Of a stretch of DNA of 64,000 nucleotides, positions 43,394-52,099 are shown piece after piece. The DNA comes from Candidatus Obscuribacter sp. GTDB lineage: Bacteria > Cyanobacteriota > Vampirovibrionia > Obscuribacterales > Obscuribacteraceae. How positions within the stretch are numbered: the stretch's first letter is position 1; each line of letters starts with the position of its first letter. The translations under genes and the position numbers were made by a program. The DNA lies in the NCBI GenBank assembly GCA_016712465.1, contig JADJQZ010000001.1, forward strand, positions 2,480,001 through 2,544,000. Direction: 5' to 3'. Below the pieces are notes generated by a model. The model was not told the origin of the DNA. It saw only the letters and a list, made by a program, of their open reading frames with translations, and made no database searches.

Positions 43394-45310
43394 CTACTCT
43401 GATGCCGGTCTTTCAAACTGGGCTCGTACCAGTCTGGCGTAAGAAGAGTCGGCTGAAATTAGTTCGTTGTGGGTGCCCTTCTCGACGATTTTTCCCTGCT
43501 CAAGCACTAGAATCTGGTCGGCATGCTGAACGGTCGAGAGCCTGTGTGCGATGACGATTACGGTGCGCCCTTGCATGAGGTTATTGAGGGCCTCCTGCAC
43601 CATGGCTTCCGATTCGTTATCCAGTGAGCTTGTGGCTTCATCGAGAATAAGAATGGGGGCGTTTTTGAGGAAGGCCCTGGCAATAGCCAGGCGTTGTTGC
43701 TGCCCGCCGGAAAGGCGCAGACCTCGTTCACCAATTACGGTGGCATAGCCTTGCGGCATCGCTTCAATGAAATCATGACAATAGGCAGCCTTTGCCGCAG
43801 CTATAAGCTCTTCTTGGCTGGCCTGGGGGTTGCCGTAACGGATATTTTCTTCGATGGTGGTGTTGAAGAGGAAATTGTCCTGGGTGACCAGGGCGATTTC
43901 CTGACGCAGGCTCTTGAGGGAAATCTGCGGCAGGGCGAAGCCGTCTATGTAGATGGCCCCTGCTGTTACGTCGAAGAAGCGCGGTACGAGATTAGCCAGG
44001 GTTGATTTACCCGAGCCCGAGAGTCCCACCAATGCCACCATTTTTGCCGGCGGAATCTCCAGGCTGATGTCTTTCAAAACCAGGGCATCATGGGCCGGGT
44101 AGTGGAAGGAGACTCTATCGAAACTAATGGTGTGGGCACCGGGTTTGAGCGTGACAGGGGTGGCACAATCCTTCAGATTGGATTCTTGATCCAGTACTTC
44201 GAATATGCGGGAAGCCGCAGCCAGAGCTGGTTGTACGATGCCGTTGATGCGTCCGATATTTTTAATGGGAGAGTAAAGCAAAAGCAGGGCGATGACAAAG
44301 GAGGTGAGTGCGCCTAAGTCCATCTGCTTATGCACTACCATGGAACCGGCTACCCAGATGACGCAGGCGATGCCGATGGCCCCAATCATGGCCAGAATGG
44401 GCGACAGGATAGCCTCGGCGCGCACGGCCTTGATGGTATTGCGGAAGAAGACGCTGTTGGTGTCTTCGAAGCGCCTGGTCTGAAGGTCTTCCAGATTGAA
44501 AGATTGGACTATTTTGGCGCCCTGTATGGATTCGGAAAGCACGGAGACCAGGTCTCCGATGGCTTCCTGTCCGCCCCTGGAAGATTTGCGAATCTTTTTG
44601 CCCAGTATCGATACGGGGATGACAATCAAAGAAAGAATCGGCAGGGCGATCATGGCCAGCCAGAAACTCTTGAGGAGGATCACCAGGGATAGTGAAATAA
44701 GGGTGATGGTGCGGCTGACCAGGGATTGAAAAGTCTGAGAGATGGCGGCTTCTACTATGGCTACGTCATTGATTAAGCGTCCAATCAGGATGCCCGATGA
44801 CTGACCCTGAAAATAGAGCAGGGGCTGCCGTTGCAGATGCTGGAAGAGCTCGTTGCGCATGTCTCGGATGGCTGCCGCTCCCACAAAGCGGATGCAATAG
44901 GCTTCAAAAAAGCGGGAGGCGCCCTGCACGAAGGCTACTGCCAGTACGCCCAGGGGCACCAGCCCCAATAAATGCGTTTGATGCTGGTCGAAAATGCGTT
45001 TCAGACCTTCGCCGGCCATCCAGGCGATGATACCGTCCATGCCGCCTGAGGGAATGGCTGCCAGAATGCCGAAGACAAACATGGTCATGTATGGACGGAC
45101 ATACTTGAGGAGCCTCAAGTAGAGCTTGAATTGCGAGTCGGTTATCTTCACGGGCAAAGGTACGGAAACGGAATTGGCAACGGCGGTCGGCGTCTCCTTA
45201 ACCGGGGGCTTGTCAAAGGTCTGCGCCCCGGCAACGGTTGCTGCGTTCTCCGTTTGATTTTCCTCTTTTTCAGCCATCAAGTTGTTTTTCCCGCCCGATT
45301 TGCTAGCCAT
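43394..45310 (-). CDS. msbA: ABC exporter, MsbA-like lipid flippase
   Basis: A 638-residue fused half-transporter: a variable 50-residue start, six transmembrane helices, then the nucleotide-binding domain with Walker A GLSGSGKST, signature LSGGQQQRLAIARAF, Walker B ILILDEATSSLD and the H-loop AHRLSTV. Type IV exporters of this length include MsbA, which flips lipid A-core across the inner membrane. The assignment is supported by lpxB immediately upstream, overlapping by 8 nt. An alternative multidrug or peptide substrate cannot be excluded from the sequence. Confidence 0.88.
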   Translation of the reverse strand: MASKSGGKNNLMAEKEENQTENAATVAGAQTFDKPPVKETPTAVANSVSVPLPVKITDSQFKLYLRLLKYVRPYMTMFVFGILAAIPSGGMDGIIAWMAGEGLKRIFDQHQTHLLGLVPLGVLAVAFVQGASRFFEAYCIRFVGAAAIRDMRNELFQHLQRQPLLYFQGQSSGILIGRLINDVAIVEAAISQTFQSLVSRTITLISLSLVILLKSFWLAMIALPILSLIVIPVSILGKKIRKSSRGGQEAIGDLVSVLSESIQGAKIVQSFNLEDLQTRRFEDTNSVFFRNTIKAVRAEAILSPILAMIGAIGIACVIWVAGSMVVHKQMDLGALTSFVIALLLLYSPIKNIGRINGIVQPALAAASRIFEVLDQESNLKDCATPVTLKPGAHTISFDRVSFHYPAHDALVLKDISLEIPPAKMVALVGLSGSGKSTLANLVPRFFDVTAGAIYIDGFALPQISLKSLRQEIALVTQDNFLFNTTIEENIRYGNPQASQEELIAAAKAAYCHDFIEAMPQGYATVIGERGLRLSGGQQQRLAIARAFLKNAPILILDEATSSLDNESEAMVQEALNNLMQGRTVIVIAHRLSTVQHADQILVLEQGKIVEKGTHNELISADSSYARLVRAQFERPASE

Positions 45311-46541
45311 GGCTTTCCGTTAAGGCCAAGAGCTCCCTGGCACAATTGTCGACGAAGTCTCCCTGACCCAGTTCTTTGCGCAGGGTGAGAAGCTCGGCTT
45401 CGATTTCCTGTTTTAATCCCGGCACATCGAAGATGTCGAGGCTATATTTTACGAGTTGGTCCGCCCTGCAATCTAGTTGAATTAATTCAGGCACGAGTTC
45501 TTTGCCGGCAAGTAAATTTGGCATACCCACGTTTTTGACGCATTTGAAGATGAGAACCAGCAAATAAGAGAAGAAATTGCCGCGGTAGAAAATTAGCATG
45601 GGGCGACCGTAGAGGGTTATCTCCAGGGTGACCGTACCTGACTTAGCCCAGATCAGGTCGACATTTTTGTAGAGGGCGTAATTGGGGCTCAAAGTAACCG
45701 AGGTGATGTTTTTCTTCTCACCCTGCATAAGAGCCTTGATGGGGCTTGCTTCCAGGTAGGCATCGATGAGGGGAGCCACTCGTTCCGTGGAGCGGGAGAT
45801 AATAAATTGCATGTCCGGGCGCACTTTCAGCATATCTTGAATGGCTTTGATGGCCACGGGCAGATGAGCTTTTATTTCTTGCTTGCGGCTGCCGGGCAAA
45901 ACTGCAATTACCGGTCGGGCCGGGTCCAGGCCCAGACCGCTCAAAAATTCTTCCCGCTCTGGCAGGTCCTCGGGGCTAGGCAAGTCTTGCAGGAGTGGAT
46001 GCCCCACGAAGCGCGCCGGAATTTTCTTGTCGGTATATAAGTGTTCTTCAAATGGAAAGATGGTCAGCATCTTGGTTATGGCCTTGCCCAGCACATCGAT
46101 TCGCCAGGGGCGCGAGGCCCAGACCTGGGGTGAAATGAAATAATAAATTGGCAGCTTGGGATGGGCTTTGCGCAGAGCTGTGGCAAATTGAATGTTGAAA
46201 CCGCCCATATCTACAAGTAGCACTGCCTTGGGTTTGCGCTCGCTGACTGCCTTGAGCAGGGTCTGGCGCATGTTGTAGAAGAAGAGCAGAGACTTGATTA
46301 CTTCGAAGATTCCCAGCACGGCAAAGTTATTGCAATTGAAGAGCAGCTCTACCCCGGCTTTTTCCATCTCCGTTCCGCCGGCGCCGAAGATATGAAGGTC
46401 GGGTTGTAGCTCCTTGAGGCGACTCAGTACCCTGGCGGCGTGCTTGTCAGCCGATGGCTCTCCCACCACCACCATTAGTTCGGGGGCGGTAGTCTTTGGA
46501 AGGGTTTGGGGTTGCTCCTGATGAGGCAGGTTTGAACTCAC
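45303..46541 (-). CDS. lpxB: Lipid-A-disaccharide synthase
   Basis: About 412 residues; a GT19 glycosyltransferase joining UDP-2,3-diacylglucosamine and lipid X to form the lipid A disaccharide. VVGEPSADKHAARVLSRLK, PKAVLLVDMGGFNIQFA, ISPQVWASRPWRI, AVLPGSRKQEIKAH and KSGTVTLEITLYGRPMLIFYR are family motifs. GTG 46541 sits after GGGAGG; TTG 46577 would overlap ubiE and add 12 residues, while ATG 46475 would trim the first strand. Its presence, with msbA next to it, is good evidence that the cell makes lipid A. Confidence 0.92.
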   Translation of the reverse strand: MSSNLPHQEQPQTLPKTTAPELMVVVGEPSADKHAARVLSRLKELQPDLHIFGAGGTEMEKAGVELLFNCNNFAVLGIFEVIKSLLFFYNMRQTLLKAVSERKPKAVLLVDMGGFNIQFATALRKAHPKLPIYYFISPQVWASRPWRIDVLGKAITKMLTIFPFEEHLYTDKKIPARFVGHPLLQDLPSPEDLPEREEFLSGLGLDPARPVIAVLPGSRKQEIKAHLPVAIKAIQDMLKVRPDMQFIISRSTERVAPLIDAYLEASPIKALMQGEKKNITSVTLSPNYALYKNVDLIWAKSGTVTLEITLYGRPMLIFYRGNFFSYLLVLIFKCVKNVGMPNLLAGKELVPELIQLDCRADQLVKYSLDIFDVPGLKQEIEAELLTLRKELGQGDFVDNCARELLALTESHG

Positions 46542-46560
46542 CTGCACCTCCCGCTCGAGG

Positions 46561-47295
46561 TCAGCGTCTTGTGCCAATGTGTAGTGCCACCGTCCCCAGT
46601 GCCAGGGGAATATGCTGAATATTTACAAGACCGGCGTTCTCGAACATTTCCGTTATCTTTTCCGGTTTAGGATAGGTGCTCAAAGACTCGGGCAAATAGG
46701 TGTAGGCTTTTTTGTCGTTTTGTAAGATGCCGCCCAGTACCGGTACCACTTTTCCAAAGTAGGCCGAGAATACAGGCGCAAATACCGGTACCTGGCAGTG
46801 ACCAAGGTCCAGGTTTGCGACTTTGCCGCCGGGGCGAACCACGCGGGCCATTTCCGTGAGACCCTTTTGCAGGTCGGTGAGGTTTCTCAGCCCGAAGCTG
46901 ATTATGGCGCCGTCAAAAGAATTTCTCTCGAAAGGCAGGTTTTGTGCGTCGCCCCGCACGAAGTCGAGAATGGTTTGGGGCGGTATTTTTCGCAGTTTAC
47001 GATGGGCTCTTATTTCTGCAATTTCGAGCATATTTTGGGAAAAATCGAGGCCTGTCACGGTACTACCGGGGGCCGCCATGCGCGCCAAAAGTATGGAGAG
47101 GTCACCTGTGCCGCAGCAAACATCGAGGAAGCGACCGGGACCTCCCACGTCAACCAGTTGGCTGACGGCGCGCATTTTCCAGGCTCTGTGCATGCCCATG
47201 CTGATTACATCGTTGGCCCGGTCGTAGCCGCCGGCGATGCGCTCGAACTGGTCGTGCACGTAAGCTGCTTTTTCTTCTATGGTGGGAAGGGACAT
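46561..47295 (-). CDS. ubiE: Demethylmenaquinone/ubiquinone methyltransferase
   Basis: A 244-residue SAM-dependent methyltransferase (UbiE/MenG/COQ5 type) that methylates the quinone ring. KMRAVSQLVDVGGPGRFLDVCCGTGDLSILLARMA is the SAM motif, followed by GLDFSQNML, FDGAIISFGLRNLTDLQKGL and PVLGGILQNDKKAYTYLPESLSTYP. It follows secG by 14 nt and precedes lpxB by 19 nt in a tight operon. Whether the cell uses menaquinone (menG) or ubiquinone is not clear from this gene alone. Confidence 0.92.
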   Translation of the reverse strand: MSLPTIEEKAAYVHDQFERIAGGYDRANDVISMGMHRAWKMRAVSQLVDVGGPGRFLDVCCGTGDLSILLARMAAPGSTVTGLDFSQNMLEIAEIRAHRKLRKIPPQTILDFVRGDAQNLPFERNSFDGAIISFGLRNLTDLQKGLTEMARVVRPGGKVANLDLGHCQVPVFAPVFSAYFGKVVPVLGGILQNDKKAYTYLPESLSTYPKPEKITEMFENAGLVNIQHIPLALGTVALHIGTRR

Positions 47296-47309
47296 CAGGA
47301 CACCAGGTG

Positions 47310-47543
47310 TTATTTAACGAAGCCGAACCCTACCACAAGGCAATCCAGCATGAATAAACCGAAAACTATCCAGGTCAGGCGGTCAAGACCTGCTTCGGCC
47401 CCTCTTTTACCTGAAAATACCGTGGCGGCGGCGCCGATTCCTGCCATTCCATCGCCCTTCGGGGCATGCAGAAGAATCAGACCGATCAGGGAGACGGCCA
47501 GGACGGCACCGATTACTAGAAGAGCTATGTAAGCTGCACTCAT
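47310..47543 (-). CDS. secG: Preprotein translocase subunit SecG
   Basis: A 77-residue two-helix membrane protein: YIALLVIGAVLAVSLIGLILLHAPKGDGMAGIG, then VFSGKRGAEAGLDRLTWIVFGLFMLDCLVVGF. It assists SecYEG in protein export. It is the first gene of the minus-strand operon ubiE-lpxB-msbA-TPR peptidase. Confidence 0.9.
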   Translation of the reverse strand: MSAAYIALLVIGAVLAVSLIGLILLHAPKGDGMAGIGAAATVFSGKRGAEAGLDRLTWIVFGLFMLDCLVVGFGFVK

Positions 47544-47667
47544 GAGTCTTTATCACTTATAAACTGGCAAATGCCTTTGTAGGACGGTAAAAATTATATC
47601 CTATATGGAAGCCGGGCTTGCCGAAGGTAAAGACAGCTGGTTCACTTAGCCGAAATAGAGGTGGAAC

Positions 47668-48873
47668 GTGTCCGAGAAGAACAAATCAGGTAACCATCAC
47701 AAGGTAGTAATAGTGGGTGGCGGCACAGCCGGGATCTCCGTAGCGGCAAGGCTCATGCGTGCCATCGGCGACGTAGACATTGCCCTGATCGAGCCCTCGG
47801 AAAAGCACTATTACCAGCCGCTCTGGACCCTTGTGGGCGGAGGTATTTGCGACAAGGCGGAGTCAGTAAAAGATGAATATTCACTCATTCCATCAGGGGT
47901 TAAATGGATCAAAGATAAGGTCTCCGATGTCAAGCCTGACTCCAATCTGGTTAAGCTGGCCTCAGGTGGCGAGGTTCATTACGACTATTTGATTCTTGCG
48001 CCCGGTTTGCAAATTGACTGGCACAAAATTCCCGGTTTGACCGAGACTCTTGGGAAGAACGGCGTTTGCAGCAATTACAGCTATGAACTGGTGGATAAGA
48101 CCTGGGAGTTTATATCCAAGTTCAAGGGCGGTAATGCTGTCTTTACCCAGCCCAACACGCCGGTGAAATGTGGCGGCGCCCCTCAGAAGATTGCCTACCT
48201 GGCGGAGGAAGCTTTCGTCAATAGCGGCGTGAGAGAGCGCACCAAGGTCATATTTTGTTCCGCCAATGCCGGCATCTTCTCAGTCAAAAAGTACGCCAAC
48301 ACACTCTCCAAGGTGTTGGAGCGCAAGCAGATTGAAACCAGGTTCCGTACAGACCTGGTTTCCATTAATGGAGCCGAGCACAAAGCTACTTTCAAGCATT
48401 TGGATACCGGCGCCGAAAGCACCATTGAGTTCGACATGATCCACGTCACGCCGCCCATGAGTGCTCCCGACTTTATCAAAGGCTCTGCCGTTGCCGATCA
48501 GGCCGGCTGGGTTGATGTTGATAAGAACACCCTTCAGCATAAACGCTACGAGAATGTTTTTGCTCTTGGTGATGCGTCCAATTTGCCCACCTCTAAGACC
48601 GGAGCGGCAATTCGCAAGCAGTCACCGGTGGTAGTGGCGAATTTGATGGCGGCAATGCAGGGCAAACCCCTCGTTCATCTCTATGATGGTTATACAAGTT
48701 GTCCTCTGGTCACGGGCTACAATAGTCTGGTTCTGGCTGAGTTCGATTACGACTTGCAACCGCAGGAGACCTTCCCCTTCGATCAGTCTGAGGAGAGATA
48801 TTCGATGTATGTCTTCAAAAAAGACATTCTACCTCAGGTTTATTGGTACGGCATGATGAAAGGTCTGGTCTGA
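47668..48873 (+). CDS. Sulfide:quinone oxidoreductase-like flavoprotein
   Basis: A 401-residue FAD protein of the SQR/NDH-2 class: KVVIVGGGTAGISVAARLM (FAD Rossmann), IEPSEKHYYQPLWTLVGGG, YLILAPGL, TPVKCGGAPQKIAYL and YENVFALGDASNLPTSKTGAAIRKQ. The Cys of KCGGAPQK and of SCPLVTGYN fit the SQRDL-type redox cysteines, so oxidation of sulfide to polysulfide with electrons to quinone is likely. Alternatively it could be a related NDH-like reductase. GTG 47668 follows GAGGTGG. A methyltransferase-like gene starts 7 nt downstream. Confidence 0.85.
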   Translation: MSEKNKSGNHHKVVIVGGGTAGISVAARLMRAIGDVDIALIEPSEKHYYQPLWTLVGGGICDKAESVKDEYSLIPSGVKWIKDKVSDVKPDSNLVKLASGGEVHYDYLILAPGLQIDWHKIPGLTETLGKNGVCSNYSYELVDKTWEFISKFKGGNAVFTQPNTPVKCGGAPQKIAYLAEEAFVNSGVRERTKVIFCSANAGIFSVKKYANTLSKVLERKQIETRFRTDLVSINGAEHKATFKHLDTGAESTIEFDMIHVTPPMSAPDFIKGSAVADQAGWVDVDKNTLQHKRYENVFALGDASNLPTSKTGAAIRKQSPVVVANLMAAMQGKPLVHLYDGYTSCPLVTGYNSLVLAEFDYDLQPQETFPFDQSEERYSMYVFKKDILPQVYWYGMMKGLV

Positions 48874-48879
48874 GTTCGA

Positions 48880-49797
48880 GTGTCCACGGAAGAAGATCTG
48901 AAATTGCGTTTCGGCTCCGGCTCTCTTGCCGGTGTTCGTGCCATCGAAGTAACCGCTTCCTCTTGCGGTTCCACCGGTGAGCATGTCCTTGCCGCTTCCG
49001 CTGCCGATTCTTCCAATTCAGCCGCTCAGCAGTGCTTATCTTATGAGCGCTATTTGCGGCTTTCGGCAGCCGCTTCGGTACTGCTTTTATCGCGACCGGA
49101 GATTAAGAACGGCGGCGGCGCCCCCACTGTTCTTAAGCTTGGCACTGCCGATGGTGCGCTGGCTCGCTTCTTGCCGGGTTGGAAGCTGCATGTTTTGTCC
49201 GACGCCAAAGACGCTTCCTGTTCCTCTGGCGACCCGGGCGACAAGAACAGGCAGTCACCCGACACGCTGCCTGATCAGTCTTTCGATGTGGTGGTGGCGC
49301 TTGGTGTGCTGGAAGGTGTGAATAGCGCCGGACGGGAGCGCCTTTTGCAGGAGATGGCCCGTTTGACCCGTTTCCTATGTGTGGTGGATATGCCTTCCAG
49401 GGCTCTGGTTAAGGCCTGGCCTCAGATCTTGGAATTGACACTGGACGGCGAGATGCAGCGCAGTCAGTCCATCGGTTTGCCGGACAGTACTTCCATCGGC
49501 AGACTTTTCCGCAAAGCCGGCTTTAGTCATAAGTCTTACTTGCACACCGAGTTGGAAGCCTGGCTGCCCTACGCCGCTCTTTCCGGTTTAAATCCGGTGG
49601 CCGGGCGCATGTTGGGGACTTATTTGATGGACCAGGTGTGCGAGCCGGAAGCCTCCGTGCCTGCTTTGAAGACCCGTGCGGTCTATGAGGTTGGTGCGCT
49701 AGGTGCTTCGGATTCACAGAGAGCGGTAGAAACGCCTGGTGAAAATACCGCAGCTGCCAATTATGCCTTTGAGATAATCGCCGCTCACCGACCCTGA
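48880..49797 (+). CDS. Methyltransferase-like protein
   Basis: A 305-residue protein. VLKLGTADGALARFLPGWKLHVLSD followed by LPDQSFDVVVALGVLEGVNSAGRERLLQEMARLTR matches a class I SAM-methyltransferase fold, though the glycine-rich SAM loop is LGTADG rather than GCGxG, so activity is uncertain. The remainder (residues about 180-300) is unassigned. GTG 48880 is 7 nt after the SQR-like gene, so the two share a transcript. Confidence 0.6.
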   Translation: MSTEEDLKLRFGSGSLAGVRAIEVTASSCGSTGEHVLAASAADSSNSAAQQCLSYERYLRLSAAASVLLLSRPEIKNGGGAPTVLKLGTADGALARFLPGWKLHVLSDAKDASCSSGDPGDKNRQSPDTLPDQSFDVVVALGVLEGVNSAGRERLLQEMARLTRFLCVVDMPSRALVKAWPQILELTLDGEMQRSQSIGLPDSTSIGRLFRKAGFSHKSYLHTELEAWLPYAALSGLNPVAGRMLGTYLMDQVCEPEASVPALKTRAVYEVGALGASDSQRAVETPGENTAAANYAFEIIAAHRP

Positions 49798-49823
49798 GAC
49801 GGGACCCACGGTGAGAAAATTCC

Positions 49824-50264
49824 TCAGGCCGTTGATGGCGGCGTGTCGCGATCGAGAAATTTTTGCAGAATAATAGCGGCTGCTTGTTGATCCACAAGAG
49901 CTTTGTTGTGACCGGTTTTTACACCTTGAATGGTGAGGGTGCGAATGGCCGAGATGGTCGTCAGTCGTTCATCTTCATAAACAATCGGCAGTCCGGTTTC
50001 CCTGGCTAATTTCTTTGCAAAAGATTTGACTTTCTCAGACTGCTCTCCCATGGAGCCGTCCATGTTTTGCGGCAGTCCCACCACGATTTGCACTGCACCA
50101 TGGCGCATGGCAATGTTTTTCACTGCCTGCACATCATTTTTTGTATTGGTGCGCTCGATTGTTTCAAGACCCGCTGCCGTCAGGTGCAAGGGATCGCTGA
50201 TGGCGACTCCGATACGTCTGTCGCCTATGTCAAGACCAATAATTCGTGGTTTTGCGTTACTCAT
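49824..50264 (-). CDS. ruvX: Holliday junction resolvase-like / pre-16S rRNA nuclease
   Basis: A 146-residue YqgF/RuvX RNase H-fold nuclease: IIGLDIGDRRIGVAISD (first Asp), VVGLPQNMDGSMGEQSEKVKSFA and YEDERLTTISA then DQQAAAIILQKFLD. Known members mature the 5' end of 16S rRNA. ATG 50264 is chosen as the start; TTG 50297 would add 11 residues of poor character. It is divergent from sixA, whose start is 63 nt away. Confidence 0.9.
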   Translation of the reverse strand: MSNAKPRIIGLDIGDRRIGVAISDPLHLTAAGLETIERTNTKNDVQAVKNIAMRHGAVQIVVGLPQNMDGSMGEQSEKVKSFAKKLARETGLPIVYEDERLTTISAIRTLTIQGVKTGHNKALVDQQAAAIILQKFLDRDTPPSTA

Positions 50265-50326
50265 CAAAACAATATTACTACTAGAATATGGCTTCAAGAT
50301 GAGCGTCAGTTTCTTTTGGGGTTGTA

Positions 50327-50830
50327 ATGAGACTATATCTGGTGCGCCATGGCATCGCCGTCGAAGGATTGAAAGGCGGTATCACTCGCGATAGCGAACG
50401 TCCGCTTACTGATGAGGGGCGGGAGGAAATGAAGCTTGTGGCGAAGGCCCTTTGCAAAATGAACATCAAGGCCGATCTGGTCCTTTCCAGTCCTCTGGTG
50501 CGTGCTCGTCAAACTGCCGAATACATAGCGGAGGCCTTTGGTCTCGAAGTGAAGTTGACAGACGCTCTGGCACCGGCTGTGAATCATACGCAGCTTTTCA
50601 AAAGCGTGGCCAGGCACGAAGGGGCGAAAGAGATCTTTCTAGTCGGACACGAGCCGGATATGGGTATGCTGGTGGGTAATCTCATTTATGCCGGACCGGC
50701 CTTTGAGATGCCCTTCAAGAAGGCCGGCGTTTGTCGTATCGACGTGGACTCGATACCCCCCTCCGGACCGGGCGTTTTGAAGTGGTATATGACACCAAAG
50801 ATCGTCACATCTTTGATGGGCAAAAGCTAG
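50327..50830 (+). CDS. sixA: Phosphohistidine phosphatase SixA
   Basis: A 167-residue histidine-phosphatase-superfamily protein with the catalytic RHG triad (YLVRHGIAVEG), SSPLVRARQTAEYIAE and EIFLVGHEPDMG. SixA removes phosphate from HPt/NPr-type phosphohistidine; the length and missing extra domains fit. It has a good ribosome site (GGGGTTGT). Its stop codon overlaps the first base of a pair of hairpins. Confidence 0.88.
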   Translation: MRLYLVRHGIAVEGLKGGITRDSERPLTDEGREEMKLVAKALCKMNIKADLVLSSPLVRARQTAEYIAEAFGLEVKLTDALAPAVNHTQLFKSVARHEGAKEIFLVGHEPDMGMLVGNLIYAGPAFEMPFKKAGVCRIDVDSIPPSGPGVLKWYMTPKIVTSLMGKS

Positions 50831-50871
50831 CCGCTTGAAGTGAGCGGCTGCCCCGTGCATAGGCCTGGGGC
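50829..50871. terminator. Two adjacent hairpins between convergent genes
   Basis: AGCCGCT (50829-50835) pairs with AGCGGCT (50843-50849), then GCCCC (50850-50854) with GGGGC (50867-50871). They follow the sixA stop and precede the convergent DUF6159 gene end at 50936. Neither is followed by a T-run. Confidence 0.45.
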
Positions 50872-50935
50872 TGGAGGTGCACTCCCAAGAGTGTTTATGC
50901 TTGTATACGCACAGCCTGCAGCTTAAGCCGGTCAA

Positions 50936-51952
50936 TCAGGCCAGGGCTGCTGCCAGCGGTGCCGGCGGCTGGCAATTGACCCGTTCGGCTTCGGAGAGGG
51001 CCTCAGCTTCAATTGCCCAGACATAGAGGCAGGTGAAAAAGGCAGCTCTTATATAGATGGACATTGCCGTCACCAGTACTACCGACATGGCCCAGAAAGC
51101 GCCGCCGATCATGACGATGGGGGCGGTGGCCGGGATGTGGTTGAACCAGACGAAGGAATAACCTGCCACACCGCCGGTGCAGACGGCGAACATGACCAGT
51201 CGGTTGATGGTGTCGATACCGATTTCGCCTACACCGATGGCGATCAAGTTGCCCTGACCGATGCGGTCGGCCCGTTTGAGGGCGCCCCAGAAGGAGGTGC
51301 CTTCAATGACGATGGCCGGCAGAATCAAGTGTCCGGCCATGGTCCAGAACACTTCCACGATACTGGAAAGGAAGTTGATGCCCATGCCGAAGATTCCGGA
51401 ACCGCGCTTGTCGCGCATGAAGCGGGCGATGCGTTTGGCGATGAGGGTGACGATACCGAGAGTGATGATGGCCGGCAGGGAACTGAAGACCGCTGCACAG
51501 GATGTTGAGAATTTGCCGGAGCCGGCGCCTTCCGTCAGGTGGCTGTAGACCAGGGCGGTAGTGACCCCTTCCAGGAAGCGGTTGGTGAGCCACCAGAGTG
51601 ACAGGATGGCCACTACAGCCAGGACCGCATCGGGGCTGGCTGCATCGGAGAGGGCCGAGAGACCGCTCTGGTCCCAGGGACCGTTGAGCGCCGTCTGGGC
51701 CATCATTTGCTGTATGTCAGGTGCTTTGGGCATGGCGGCGGCAATGTGCGCTGCCCCGTGCTTGGCGGCTTTTGCGGCATGACCGCCGTGCTCTGCCGCC
51801 AGTCTTGATTTGCCTTCCAGGAAGAGCAGAATGGCAAAGAAGAAGTTGCTGAATACGGTCATGAGACCCGGAATCAGCAGGCGCTTGTCTTGCCAGCCCA
51901 TTTTGATGGAGGCAAGAATTAGTTTCAGACCCCTTCCAAATGATTCAAACAT
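50936..51952 (-). CDS. DUF6159-type multipass membrane protein
   Basis: A 338-residue membrane protein. The start MFESFGRGLKLILASIKMGWQDKRLLIPGLMTVFSN and later LPAIVIEGTSFWGALKRADRIGQGN match uncharacterised DUF6159-type proteins that have about six helices. An alanine/histidine-rich loop (AEHGGHAAKAAKHGAAH, residues about 52-68) separates the first helices. The role is unknown. It is isolated on the minus strand. Confidence 0.7.
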   Translation of the reverse strand: MFESFGRGLKLILASIKMGWQDKRLLIPGLMTVFSNFFFAILLFLEGKSRLAAEHGGHAAKAAKHGAAHIAAAMPKAPDIQQMMAQTALNGPWDQSGLSALSDAASPDAVLAVVAILSLWWLTNRFLEGVTTALVYSHLTEGAGSGKFSTSCAAVFSSLPAIITLGIVTLIAKRIARFMRDKRGSGIFGMGINFLSSIVEVFWTMAGHLILPAIVIEGTSFWGALKRADRIGQGNLIAIGVGEIGIDTINRLVMFAVCTGGVAGYSFVWFNHIPATAPIVMIGGAFWAMSVVLVTAMSIYIRAAFFTCLYVWAIEAEALSEAERVNCQPPAPLAAALA

Positions 51953-52099
51953 GTTCGGTATGACCTCAGAGGCACATCAATTGATTTAGTAAGGTTTTCG
52001 ACCCAGCTTGCGCATGAGTCTTCGCTTCAAAAAAGGTTTCCAGAACCTGGAACCTCGCCATTATTGTAATTAGTTGCCAAGCGAATGTAAAGAACTTTT

